NCBI GenBank assembly: GCA_011321725.1
Contig: DROX01000205.1
Span: 1-32,896, forward strand
Source: Nitrospirota bacterium
GTDB lineage: Bacteria; Nitrospirota; Thermodesulfovibrionia; Thermodesulfovibrionales; JdFR-85
Length of the DNA stretch: 32,896 bases
Direction: 5' to 3'
Shown here: positions 7,835 to 16,036 of the stretch, in pieces
Layout: each line of letters begins with the position of its first letter
Numbering within the stretch: the stretch's first letter is position 1
The notes under the pieces: generated by a model
Databases searched by the model: none
What the model was told of the DNA's origin: nothing
What the model saw: only the letters and a program-made list of their open reading frames with translations
Translations under genes and position numbers: made by a program

Positions 7835-10255
7835 TCACACCTTTATCAGCTTTACAGCGCATACCTTGAAATCAGGCTCTCCGGCACCTGACCAGCTCCT
7901 GGGGTCATCCACGGTAAGAAGGTTTATCAGCTTGTTCTCATCAAACCATGGAACAAATACCATCCCAGGTCTTGCCCTGTCCGTAACCCAGACGGGAAGC
8001 ACGATCTCCCCCCTCCTTGAAACAATCCTGAGATTCTCGCCACTGTTGAGATTGAGGGACCTTGCATCCTCAGGTGAGACCTCCACATAGGCATGGGGGT
8101 TCATCTCCCTGAGGAGCTTCACCCTCATGGTCATGGTGCCTGAATGCCAGTGCTCTATCACCCTGCCGGTGTTGAGCACATAGGGATACTCGGCATCAGG
8201 CATCTCGAAATCAAGCCCTGCCTTAAGGACCCTGATGATCGCCTTCCCCTCAGAGCCTTTATGGAATGGGTGATGACCATAGTAATTTATTGGACCTGAC
8301 AGCCCCTTTTCCTCAAGATGCTGGTCATAGAGTGTCACATAGCCGGTCTTGTACCTTCTGGTGGTTGCTCCAAATACACCCTCGGCATAATCCTTTGAGA
8401 TGTAGCGTTTGGCAGATCCCCTGTTATCAAACTCCGTGCTCGGGCATGGCCACTGTATGCCACCGGCATGGGCCTTCAATTTCTCGTAAGTAGCACCCCA
8501 GAGATCCACATCCTGCCCTCTGGTACAGAGGCGGTATTCGTTCCAGGCCTCTTCTTCTGTCTCAAACCCGAGGCCATACACATTCCTGATCTTTTTGACC
8601 CTGCCGGTCATGGGATCAATGACCCTGTAGGCTGTCTTCCTTCCCAGCTTCTTTGCAATCCTCCTTGCTACCTCCTTAATCTGCCAGAAGTCAGGCCTTG
8701 CCTCTCCAGGCGGATCAATAAGCTTCGGTATGAACTGGGATCGTCTGTCCGTCTGTCCCATGACACCCTCTTTTTCCACCCACATGGCAGAAGGCAGTAT
8801 TACCGTGGCAAGCTCTGTTGTCCTTGTTGGATAGATATCACTGACCACCGTGAAGGCCTTTTTCATTGCCTCACGATACCTGCCCGCATTTGGAAGGCTC
8901 TGGCCTGGATTGGTGGTGTTTATCCAGATGGCCTTTATCTTTCCCTGGGCAAGACGCATGAACATGTTAACAGCAGGTCCGGTGGGTTTCTTGGGCATCC
9001 ATTCCACGTTTATACCCCAGATGTCTGCTATCTCCTTTCTGTGTTTCGGGTTTGCCACAGCCCTGTGCCCCGGCAGGATATGTGTAAGTCCACCCTGCTC
9101 ACGGGTGCCACCGCATGCATTTGGCTGCCCTGTAAGGGATAGGGAGTCACTGCCTGGTTTTCCTATCTTACCGGTCAGTAGATGGAGGTTGTGGAGCTGG
9201 CAGTTCAGCTGTACCCCCTTGGTACGCTGGTTTATCCCCATGGTCCAGATACTGAGTGTGGGATGCCCCTTTCTTGCAAACCACTGTGCCGCCTTTCTTA
9301 TATCTGAGGCAGGCACCCCCACCAGTGCCTCAACCTTCTCAGGTGCGTAATCTGAAAGAAATCTTTTGTATTCCTCAAAATCAACAAAATCACCCTTTGT
9401 CTTGAGACCCTTCCTGAATGTACAGTACCTCAGATGCTCATTGTCCACAAGCCCCTTTTCTATGATCACATAGGCCATTGCATTAAGGAGATACATATCA
9501 TAGCCTGGACGGAACTTCAGATGTAGATCAGCATATCTTGCTGTGGGTGTATAACGTGGGTCAGCAACAATCACCTTGACCCTATCTGGATATGCGCTTT
9601 TGCGGTCTATGACCCTCCTGAAGAGCATGGGATGGTTCTCTGCGGTGTTTGAACCTATTATGAAGAAACAGTCTGAGGTATCAAAATCATCATATGAGCC
9701 TGCAGGCTCATCCGCACCAAAGGTGTTGAGGTACCCACCCACTGCAGAGGCCATACAGAGCCGGGGGTTTCCCTCAACATTGGCGGTACCGATTATTCCC
9801 TTGAACAGCTTGTTTGCAGCAAAGGCCTCCTGGGTGGTATTCTGGCCTGAGCCATACCAGGCAACACTGTCAGGTCCGTACTTCTTAATATATCCGGCAA
9901 ACCTGTCAGCAATCAGGTCAAGGGCCTCGTCCCACGAAACCTCCTTGTAGGAACCATCGGACTGCCTGACCATGGGCCTTGTGAGCCTGTCCTTGCCATA
10001 CATTATATGGGGAAGTGAGTAGCCCTTCATACAGAGCCGGCCGAAATTTATTGGACTATCTGCGTCACCCTTCACGGCCACAACCCTGCCGTTCCTGACC
10101 CCGGCAAGCACGGTACAGCCAGTTCCACAAAAACGACACTGAGACCTTCCATATCTGATTGAAGGCTCAGCAACCGCCTCCACAGGCAGTCCTGCCATTG
10201 CAAGTGCAGTAGCTGCAGCGGAGGCCCTTATGAATTCTCTTCTACTAATTCCCAT
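7835..10255 (-). CDS. napA: Periplasmic nitrate reductase catalytic subunit NapA
   Basis: 806-residue molybdenum bis-MGD enzyme reducing nitrate to nitrite in the periplasm. The N-terminus has a Tat signal (SRREFIRASAAATALAMAG, residues 4-22). The [4Fe-4S] ligands are C40, C43, C47 and C75 (CRFCGTGC and GRLCMKG). C167 in NPRLCMASA is the Mo-coordinating cysteine typical of nitrate reductases. The C-terminal GRVIEHWHSGTMTMRV motif is also NapA-like. The ATG at 10255 is chosen because GGGAGGT lies 5 nt upstream and the Tat motif follows at once; an ATG at 10288 would add 11 residues with no support. It is first of the structural genes; napD, napG and napH are downstream, napB is missing. Confidence 0.96.
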   Translation of the reverse strand: MGISRREFIRASAAATALAMAGLPVEAVAEPSIRYGRSQCRFCGTGCTVLAGVRNGRVVAVKGDADSPINFGRLCMKGYSLPHIMYGKDRLTRPMVRQSDGSYKEVSWDEALDLIADRFAGYIKKYGPDSVAWYGSGQNTTQEAFAANKLFKGIIGTANVEGNPRLCMASAVGGYLNTFGADEPAGSYDDFDTSDCFFIIGSNTAENHPMLFRRVIDRKSAYPDRVKVIVADPRYTPTARYADLHLKFRPGYDMYLLNAMAYVIIEKGLVDNEHLRYCTFRKGLKTKGDFVDFEEYKRFLSDYAPEKVEALVGVPASDIRKAAQWFARKGHPTLSIWTMGINQRTKGVQLNCQLHNLHLLTGKIGKPGSDSLSLTGQPNACGGTREQGGLTHILPGHRAVANPKHRKEIADIWGINVEWMPKKPTGPAVNMFMRLAQGKIKAIWINTTNPGQSLPNAGRYREAMKKAFTVVSDIYPTRTTELATVILPSAMWVEKEGVMGQTDRRSQFIPKLIDPPGEARPDFWQIKEVARRIAKKLGRKTAYRVIDPMTGRVKKIRNVYGLGFETEEEAWNEYRLCTRGQDVDLWGATYEKLKAHAGGIQWPCPSTEFDNRGSAKRYISKDYAEGVFGATTRRYKTGYVTLYDQHLEEKGLSGPINYYGHHPFHKGSEGKAIIRVLKAGLDFEMPDAEYPYVLNTGRVIEHWHSGTMTMRVKLLREMNPHAYVEVSPEDARSLNLNSGENLRIVSRRGEIVLPVWVTDRARPGMVFVPWFDENKLINLLTVDDPRSWSGAGEPDFKVCAVKLIKV

Positions 10256-10328
10256 GAAATACCTCCCTTTGGATAAGTTATTAATCAAAGATTTAGGCTC
10301 CTTTAGTTATATCATCTCACATCGGGAG

Positions 10329-10366
10329 GTAAAGTGTCCGTCAATGGTTGTAAAGTTTCTGTAAAG
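10329..10366 (-). promoter_or_regulatory. CTTTAC direct repeats upstream of napA
   Basis: On the minus strand CTTTAC occurs three times with a degenerate ATTGAC between, at plus positions 10361-10366, 10350-10355, 10340-10345 and 10329-10334 (steps 11, 10, 11). This resembles a PhoP/PhoB-type operator. A possible -10 (TATAAC) lies 16 nt past the last repeat. It differs from the TTCA arrays elsewhere in the window in the core triplet and in spacing to -10, so a different regulator is possible. Confidence 0.4.
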
Positions 10367-10393
10367 CCCTGATGTGCCTCTATGAGAACTCTC

Positions 10394-11083
10394 TTATCTC
10401 TTGGAGGGCATGAACCTGTATCCCACACCAGGGATGGTAATGATATATTTTGGGTTGGAGGGATCCTTTTCTATCTTTGAACGGAGGTGCTGGATATGAA
10501 CATCAATGACCCTTGACCAGGAGTACAGCTTCTTGTTGTCCTTCCAGAGGGAGTTTCTTATAAAATCACGGGTGAGCACCTTTTCCCTGTGGTTGATGAA
10601 GAGGCACAACAACTCAAACTCCTTGGGTGTGAGGTCAACCCTTTTTCCCCTCACCCGCACCATTCTCTTTGGTACGTCCACCACAATCTCGCCTGCACGC
10701 AGCCTCTCCAGGGACTCCAGGGATGTACGTCTCAAACACGCCTTTATCCTTGCCACAAGTTCAATCGCCTCAAAGGGCTTCACCACATAATCATCAGCAC
10801 CGCTCTCAAGGCCCAACACCCTGTCAGAGATGCCGTCACGGGCTGTGAGCATAATCACGGGTATACTGATATGCCTTTTCCTGAGTTCACGACACAAATC
10901 CATACCGTCACCATCAGGCAGCATGAGATCAAGAACGATAAGATCAGGGATCCTTTTATTGATGAACTGCCATGTTTCAGCACAATTTGTAGCAGTGGCC
11001 ACTTCAAAACCTGCTATCTCAAGGTTTGCCTTCAGCACCTTCAGTATGTCTGGGTCATCATCAACCACCAGAATCAAAGCCAT
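10394..11083 (-). CDS. OmpR/PhoB-family response regulator
   Basis: 229-residue two-component regulator. Receiver domain: acidic pocket D8-D10, phospho-acceptor D52 in LIVLDLMLPDGDG, T80 and K102 (VVKPFEA). C-terminal winged-helix (trans_reg_C) domain from about residue 130, ending in IDVHIQHLRSKIEKD and IITIPGVGYRF. This family binds direct repeats with about 11-bp period, which is what stands in front of five promoters in this window. Its start overlaps the end of the kinase gene by 23 nt, so the pair is cotranscribed; napA lies 138 nt further on. It is the best local candidate for controlling the cytochrome c maturation and Met-rich protein genes, an inference only. Confidence 0.95.
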   Translation of the reverse strand: MALILVVDDDPDILKVLKANLEIAGFEVATATNCAETWQFINKRIPDLIVLDLMLPDGDGMDLCRELRKRHISIPVIMLTARDGISDRVLGLESGADDYVVKPFEAIELVARIKACLRRTSLESLERLRAGEIVVDVPKRMVRVRGKRVDLTPKEFELLCLFINHREKVLTRDFIRNSLWKDNKKLYSWSRVIDVHIQHLRSKIEKDPSNPKYIITIPGVGYRFMPSKR

Positions 11084-12740
11084 CAGCCCCTCCCTTGTAA
11101 AAGGGTAGTTTGAAATAGAATGTGCTCCCCCTTTTACCGTTACTGATTACACCGATCTCACCCTCATGGGCCCTTATGATGGCCTTGGAGATTGCAAGGC
11201 CAAGCCCTGTACCCCCCTTCCTCTCCTTGTAGAACCTGTCAAATACCCTCTGTTGCTTGTCATATGCTATCCCTGGACCGTTGTCAGTCACGGACAGGAC
11301 CACCCAGTTGCCTGTACGGTAGGCCTCCAGCATGATCATGTCACCTTCCGGAGAGAACTGTATTGCATTCGTGACAAAATTCAGGATTACCTGGCGTATT
11401 CTGTCCTCATCAGCCCATACGGAGAGACCATCCTCTATCTCCGTCTTCAGGGAGAGCCTCTTGTCATCCAGAAGAGGCATCACCTCAAGGGTCAGGCTCT
11501 TGAGGATACGGTCCAGATACAGATGTTCAAAACTGAATTCCATCTTACCATTTTCTATCTTTTCAAGGTCAAGTGTTTCATTGACCATCCTGTTGAGCCT
11601 CTCGGCATTTGATGAAATGATATCCATGAATGAGAGGATCTCATCTATATCACACATCTTCGGGCAGGTCTCATGTAATGATAACAGTTTCTGCTGGATA
11701 TAGCTTATTGAACCCTTGATAGAGGTCAGGGGGGTTCGGAGTTCATGGGAAATGGAGGATATAAAGTCGGACTTCCTTGCACTTAGCTCCCTGTATTCCT
11801 GGTTCACCTTGAGAAGTTTCTCATTGGCCTTTCTCAGGCCCTCCGTGGCATTCCTCACCTCCTCCTCAAGGGAGTCATGATATCTTCTTATTGTGTCCAT
11901 CATCTCTGTGAATGTACTATACAGTGATTTCAGCTCCTCTGCATCAGGTTCCACCAGTTCTATCTCACCACCCCTCCTGTATCCCTCCATTGTCTTCTGC
12001 AACCTCTTAATGGGTCTGACAACAAGCTTGTTCATGGAGAGATAAAGGAAAACGAGCAGACTCAGGGAAATGGACAATGCACCTGCTGCCAGGGTCCACC
12101 TGTTCTTTGAGAGGTTCTGAAGGATAGGGTTAATGGGAATGGAAACACTGATGGCACCCCTTACACTTCCGACCCTGTAATCACTGTGACATTCCAGGCA
12201 TGACGCCTCCACATACAGTGGCGCAATGTAACGGTAGATACTGATACCATTGCTCCTCTCAATGGTGGACAGCTCCTTCAGCCCCTCATTTTCAAATCTT
12301 ACCAGGGCACTTCTCTCAAACTCGTCAGGTTTGTTTGAGGGATTTACAAGCCTGAGGCTTGTTATGTGGAACCAGTAAAGCCCCTCCCTCTTTGAATACT
12401 CTGAGAGCTGCCTTGTGACATATGCAGGATTCTCTTTTACATACCGCCTGCCGGTTATATCAACAATCTCCGGTTTTTTCAGATAGGGATTACTTGTGAC
12501 CCAGGGCAGTTTCTCTACGAATATACCACCATGGTCAGCGATCCATCTCCGCGTAAGCACAATCTGTTTGAAGAGTATCTTGGCCTGGGATTCCACCTGC
12601 TTGAAGACAAGCCCTTCATGGGCCTTTTCCACAACATAAAAGGTTATGCTGAAGGTTATCAGAAGGGCTATGGAGGATGATAGGAGTATGCGTGCACTCA
12701 GGCTGTTGAGTATCCTGCCCCTGGAGAGAGTCTTTTTCAT
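11061..12740 (-). CDS. Membrane sensor histidine kinase with periplasmic c-type haem motif
   Basis: 559-residue kinase. TM helix at about 17-36; periplasmic sensor domain 40-210 of the DUF3365/Tll0287-like type with C181LEC184H185, a covalent haem c site; second TM about 214-236; HAMP linker; coiled coil to about 315; HisKA with H332 in SISHELRTP; HATPase with N458, DNGPG (486-490) and GGTGLGLA (509-516). It probably senses redox state or a small gas such as NO or O2 at the haem, then phosphorylates the regulator encoded just downstream. A TAAAAT box (12747-12752) ends 6 nt before the ATG and no Shine-Dalgarno sequence is visible, so the message is probably leaderless. Because the sensor needs haem c, its activity would depend on the ccm genes in this window. 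Confidence 0.93.
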   Translation of the reverse strand: MKKTLSRGRILNSLSARILLSSSIALLITFSITFYVVEKAHEGLVFKQVESQAKILFKQIVLTRRWIADHGGIFVEKLPWVTSNPYLKKPEIVDITGRRYVKENPAYVTRQLSEYSKREGLYWFHITSLRLVNPSNKPDEFERSALVRFENEGLKELSTIERSNGISIYRYIAPLYVEASCLECHSDYRVGSVRGAISVSIPINPILQNLSKNRWTLAAGALSISLSLLVFLYLSMNKLVVRPIKRLQKTMEGYRRGGEIELVEPDAEELKSLYSTFTEMMDTIRRYHDSLEEEVRNATEGLRKANEKLLKVNQEYRELSARKSDFISSISHELRTPLTSIKGSISYIQQKLLSLHETCPKMCDIDEILSFMDIISSNAERLNRMVNETLDLEKIENGKMEFSFEHLYLDRILKSLTLEVMPLLDDKRLSLKTEIEDGLSVWADEDRIRQVILNFVTNAIQFSPEGDMIMLEAYRTGNWVVLSVTDNGPGIAYDKQQRVFDRFYKERKGGTGLGLAISKAIIRAHEGEIGVISNGKRGSTFYFKLPFYKGGADGFDSGG

Positions 12741-12804
12741 AATACTATTTTAACATGTGTTGAAGCGGATACAAAAGTTACAGGGGGAAAGAAGAAAGCC
12801 CCGG

Positions 12805-13311
12805 TCAGCTCCTCTTTTGCTGGAACCCATGAAGATAATCAAGCCCCTCGGCACCCTGATAAACCCCTTCTGTCCCGTCAACATCCCTGACTATCCTTTT
12901 TATATGCATCCTCTCGGTGCTGTCCATCTTCCTGAGCCTGCCGAGAGAGAAGACTATCGCAAGTGCAAGCCCCACAAAACCAGAGAGCACATCAATACCT
13001 CTGAGGCCTGTATAGAGAGAGATTAGATAACCTGACAGTGATGATACGACAAAGATCAGCAGGGGAAGAATGAAGGCTATAAAATATCCCTTCCAGTGCA
13101 CCTCCCTTTTCAGTCCCAGCATCACCGTGTCTCCAACCTCGGCGTTGAGGGTGTTATCAACGGTAAATATCATATTTGCACCGCCAGGCCTGCACATGCC
13201 CAGCTTGGCCATGGCGCAGCCACGGCAGGAGGTACCCTTGCCAAGAAGCACCTTAGCGGTGGTACCCTCCCTTTCAATCACAACGCCTGTCTCCACGATA
13301 CTGGTCTTCAT
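12805..13311 (-). CDS. RseC/MucC-family membrane protein (SoxR-reducing type)
   Basis: 168-residue protein of the RseC/MucC family. An N-terminal soluble part carries a cysteine cluster CRGCAMAKLGMC (about residues 31-42), followed by two membrane helices (about 75-95 and 105-122) and a basic C-terminal tail. Family members work with Rnf-type or related electron-transfer systems to reduce SoxR or act on sigma-E control; the role here is unknown. The start at 13311 is chosen because a perfect TATAAT (complement of 13318-13323) ends 6 nt upstream and an FNR-like palindrome is centred 41.5 bp upstream; the in-frame ATG at 13359 would lie inside that palindrome. It is divergent from the polyferredoxin gene at 13395. 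Confidence 0.82.
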   Translation of the reverse strand: MKTSIVETGVVIEREGTTAKVLLGKGTSCRGCAMAKLGMCRPGGANMIFTVDNTLNAEVGDTVMLGLKREVHWKGYFIAFILPLLIFVVSSLSGYLISLYTGLRGIDVLSGFVGLALAIVFSLGRLRKMDSTERMHIKRIVRDVDGTEGVYQGAEGLDYLHGFQQKRS

Positions 13312-13317
13312 AAAATA

Positions 13318-13388
13318 ATTATAAAATAAATTGTTTTGTTCACTTATGACATAAATCATAAAATTTCACTTCAGGTCTTCTGCAAAAT
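13318..13388. promoter_or_regulatory. Divergent promoter with one shared FNR-like site
   Basis: TTATGAC-ATAA-ATCATAA at 13344-13361 is a near-perfect palindrome centred at 13352.5. On the minus side TATAAT (13318-13323) ends 6 nt before the rseC-like ATG at 13311, exactly 41.5 bp from the centre. On the plus side CAAAAT (13383-13388) ends 6 nt before the ATG at 13395. One bound activator could thus drive both genes, and neither has a leader or Shine-Dalgarno sequence. Confidence 0.65.
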
Positions 13389-13394
13389 ATGTGT

Positions 13395-14408
13395 ATGAAG
13401 GAATCCCAAAAGCCCTATCTGAGAAGGTTACGATATGCTGTGCAGCTCTGGTTCCTTCTGTTCTGCATATACGCAGGCTACAGGTTCTTTCAGTTCCTAC
13501 TTCACTTTGAAAAGCCAGGGCAACCCTTCGTACAGAGACCTCCATCTGTAGACGGGTTTCTGCCAATAGCCGGTTTCATGTCACTCAAGTACTTCCTCCT
13601 TACAGGTATCATTGAGCCCATCCACCCTGCGGCAATGATCCTCTTCGTTGCCATCCTGATGACCTCGCTTCTTCTTAAGAAAGGGTTCTGTGGATGGATA
13701 TGTCCTGTGGGAACGGTGTCACAGTATCTGTGGATGGCTGGCAGGAGGCTATTTGGCAGGAACTTTGTAATCAAAAAGGAGATAGACATCCCGCTAAGGG
13801 CAATCAAGTACATCATCATGGCCATCTTCCTCATACTGATCGGTATCGCCATGACCCCGAATATGATGATCCTCTTCTTCATAACCGACTACTACAAGAT
13901 CGTTGATGTAAGAACCATGAGGTTCTTCACCGAGATGTCCGTGACAACCGCTGTGGTGCTTTCTGTTCTGGTCCTGCTGAGCCTGCTTTACAGGAACTTC
14001 TGGTGCAGATATCTCTGCCCTTACGGAGCACTGCTGGGTCTGGTCAGCATCCTGAGCCCCCTCAAGATCAGGAGAAGGCAAACAGACTGTATTCACTGCA
14101 GGAGATGTTCTGATAACTGTCCGTCCCTTATTGATGTGGAAAAGAAGACCACTATCTCATCACCCGAATGCTGTGGCTGCCTTACCTGTGTGAGTTATTG
14201 TCCCTCAGGGGCTGTAGAGGTAACACTGAGAACAAACAGGTCACGCATACTGGTAAGGCCTGCCTATTACATAGCATCGCTTCTGATCGTCTTCTATCTC
14301 TTCGTAGGGATCGGGAAACTTACAGGCCATTGGCAATCAAAACTCCCCTATGCCGAATACAAGAGGCTCCTTACCCCTCAGGGGACAGATGGGTCAGCAG
14401 GGAGGTGA
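13395..14408 (+). CDS. NapH-like membrane polyferredoxin (second paralogue)
   Basis: 337-residue membrane iron-sulfur protein. Helices near residues 15-32, 75-92, 130-150 and 180-200 flank two membrane-edge motifs, FCGWICPVG (about 97) and WCRYLCPYG (about 210). Two [4Fe-4S] motifs follow: CIHCRRCSDNCP and CCGCLTCVSYCP. A further hydrophobic helix (about 292-308) lies after the clusters, which NapH itself lacks. The ATG at 13395 fits a leaderless transcript; an ATG two codons earlier at 13389 is also possible. It is divergent from rseC and shares an FNR-like site with it, so both may form one electron-transfer unit. The 3' end overlaps the copD 3' end by 38 nt on the opposite strand. Confidence 0.85.
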   Translation: MKESQKPYLRRLRYAVQLWFLLFCIYAGYRFFQFLLHFEKPGQPFVQRPPSVDGFLPIAGFMSLKYFLLTGIIEPIHPAAMILFVAILMTSLLLKKGFCGWICPVGTVSQYLWMAGRRLFGRNFVIKKEIDIPLRAIKYIIMAIFLILIGIAMTPNMMILFFITDYYKIVDVRTMRFFTEMSVTTAVVLSVLVLLSLLYRNFWCRYLCPYGALLGLVSILSPLKIRRRQTDCIHCRRCSDNCPSLIDVEKKTTISSPECCGCLTCVSYCPSGAVEVTLRTNRSRILVRPAYYIASLLIVFYLFVGIGKLTGHWQSKLPYAEYKRLLTPQGTDGSAGR

Positions 14409-15321
14409 TAAGCAGGGCCAGTACGCCCAGTACCGCCTCTATGGTTATGCACCAGTAGAGGTATTTCTTCACCTTCAGGAGGCTCTCCCATTCAGGGTTA
14501 CCCTTTTTCTCAAGTAGGGGTATGATAAAAAATTTGTTTATACCACCCAGTGCAAATATCCCGGAGACAACAAAAACCTTGGCCACAAAGGTCCTGCCAT
14601 AGGCTGTGTCCGTAAGTATGGATAGACCATTGATCCTTATGAGAGCAAGGACAATGCCTGTTAAACCTGCAAGGGCTACAGAATAGGTGGCAAGGCTGGA
14701 GAACCTCTTGATCATGCCCAGGAATACCCCCCACAGATCCTTGCCCCTGTCACGCAGAAAAAAGCCGTAGCAGAACCTGATAAAGAATACACCGCCGATC
14801 CATAGGGAGACTGAAACCACATGGCCCACATCAAGTAGAAAGGCAATGGTGAAGTAACCTCTCTGTGCCTGGTGGCTTGACATGCTGAGACTTGCCAGGA
14901 GAAGAAGAGAAAGTATCACCCCTGAGACTATACTCCATCTCTTTGGTCTCTTTATGTTGAAATAGGCGACGATAAGCAGCAGGGCCAGTATAGCTGTCCT
15001 GAGGATCACCAGGTTGCCGTACCCTGTTCTGGTTAAAAAGAGGGGTATTACCGAGAATGTCTCCGCCATCGGGGTCTCTGTCATGTAGGATACATGGAAA
15101 AAAAGGTGTATAAGGTTGGCAAGGCTTGCAAGAATCGCAGAGATAAATATATAAACAGATGAGACCTCACCAAAACAACTGCCCCTGCCCTCAACAGGGC
15201 ATATATCCGCTCCCGAAGGCGCGGTAACCAGTGCCTTTGATATAAAGGCACCGGCAAGGAAGACCACACACGAGAGAAAGATCCAGTAGGCTACAATCAT
15301 TGATATGAAGGGAATTGTCAT
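14371..15321 (-). CDS. copD: Copper-resistance membrane protein CopD
   Basis: 316-residue polytopic membrane protein of the CopD family, thought to import copper with periplasmic CopC. About eight hydrophobic segments. Family motifs are present: SSHQAQ near residue 150, DVGHVVSVSLWIGGV (about 165-179) and YGRTFVAKV (about 242). It starts 2 nt after the copC stop, so the two form one transcript. The Shine-Dalgarno sequence is weak (AAGTAGG), consistent with coupling to copC. Copper delivery suits the copper or haem enzymes made elsewhere in this organism. The stop lies 38 nt inside the convergent polyferredoxin gene. Confidence 0.9.
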   Translation of the reverse strand: MTIPFISMIVAYWIFLSCVVFLAGAFISKALVTAPSGADICPVEGRGSCFGEVSSVYIFISAILASLANLIHLFFHVSYMTETPMAETFSVIPLFLTRTGYGNLVILRTAILALLLIVAYFNIKRPKRWSIVSGVILSLLLLASLSMSSHQAQRGYFTIAFLLDVGHVVSVSLWIGGVFFIRFCYGFFLRDRGKDLWGVFLGMIKRFSSLATYSVALAGLTGIVLALIRINGLSILTDTAYGRTFVAKVFVVSGIFALGGINKFFIIPLLEKKGNPEWESLLKVKKYLYWCITIEAVLGVLALLITSLLTHLSPEG

Positions 15322-15323
15322 GC

Positions 15324-15680
15324 CTACTTGATTGTAAACCTGAATTCCTTCCTTTGTTTGTGACCATCAATACTCACACACCTCCACCTTACTGTATATA
15401 CACCTGGTGGAAGGTTCTTCTGCAGCTCCACCTCCATTGTTGTATCATCATCACGGAAGGTGGTCTTTTTTGAGACCTTCCTGCCCTTCTCATCAAAGAC
15501 CTCAATCTTTGAAAATGCCTGCTCTACAGATCCAAGAAATGTAAGTGATACCTTCTCAGGGGGTGAACTCAGGACCGCATCAGGCTCGGGGCTGCTCTGC
15601 ATCACACGGATATGGGCGTTAACCACAAGTGGCAAACCCACCACCAGAAACAAGACACCATATAAAAAAAACCTTCTCAT
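15324..15680 (-). CDS. copC: Periplasmic copper-binding protein CopC
   Basis: 118-residue exported protein of the CopC family. The signal peptide (MRRFFLYGVLFLVVGLPLVVNA) ends directly before HIRVMQSSPEPDAVLSSPP, so the mature protein starts with the histidine that binds Cu(II) in this family. The rest has the Ig-like beta pattern ending GVYTVRWRCVSIDGHKQRKEFRFTI, where H of DGH is the usual second ligand. The start at 15680 is fixed by GGAGGT 6 nt upstream and by the signal peptide; longer in-frame starts up to 15764 would add basic residues ahead of the signal. It heads the copC-copD operon, which is preceded by two TTCA repeats. Confidence 0.92.
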   Translation of the reverse strand: MRRFFLYGVLFLVVGLPLVVNAHIRVMQSSPEPDAVLSSPPEKVSLTFLGSVEQAFSKIEVFDEKGRKVSKKTTFRDDDTTMEVELQKNLPPGVYTVRWRCVSIDGHKQRKEFRFTIK

Positions 15681-15865
15681 GCTTACCTCCATTGTTTTGG
15701 TCTTTTTATTTTTACAAACAACAAGATTCCCTTTCACCCTGAAATAGCGATTTACTTTAAACATTATAGGTTCATATGTATTGCCTGCTTCTGGGCTTGA
15801 CCTTTTTCTATCAGCAAGCTTGGGCCTACATGGGATTTATGGATTTTTCACAATTTCTCCTTAAA

Positions 15866-15897
15866 ATAGTATTAAAAAAATATGAACAAATTATGAA
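15866..15897 (-). promoter_or_regulatory. copCD promoter with two TTCA repeats
   Basis: On the minus strand TTCATAA (complement of 15891-15897) and TTCATAT (complement of 15880-15886) are 11 bp apart; the second ends exactly 8 bp before TACTAT (complement of 15866-15871). Same layout as four other promoters in this window. Confidence 0.65.
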
Positions 15898-16007
15898 GAC
15901 CCCATACTGCCCTGTCTACCCCCTCACACCTGCCCCGTGAAGTAAAAGTGTTATAGCAGGTCAGAAGTAGTTTTTAAAATCGGTGAACTCTGCTGGCCTG
16001 TAACTCC

Positions 16008-16036
16008 TTGACATTTTGTGTAAAAAGCCCTATGAT
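16008..16036 (+). promoter_or_regulatory. Sigma70 promoter of the AcsE-like operon
   Basis: Consensus TTGACA (16008-16013), a 17-bp spacer and TATGAT (16031-16036). Start of transcription expected near 16043; an AAAGGAGG ribosome-binding site precedes the ATG at 16081. No TTCA or FNR-like site is near, so this operon looks constitutive. Confidence 0.8.

Noticed and set aside
8468-9142. 224-codon plus-strand frame inside napA
   Set aside because: napA is fully supported by motifs on the other strand; this frame is a long chance opening opposite it.
12741-12790. TTCAACA upstream of the sensor kinase gene as another TTCA array
   Set aside because: Only one good heptamer and just 5 bp to the -10; it does not fit the 11-bp/8-bp rule of the other five.
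13312-13359. Longer start for the RseC-like protein at 13359
   Set aside because: That ATG lies inside the FNR-like palindrome and upstream of a perfect TATAAT that fits the 13311 start.
15847-15853. TTCACAA on the plus strand as a start of an array for the AcsE-like operon
   Set aside because: No second heptamer at 11 bp, and the operon has its own consensus sigma70 promoter 155 bp further on.
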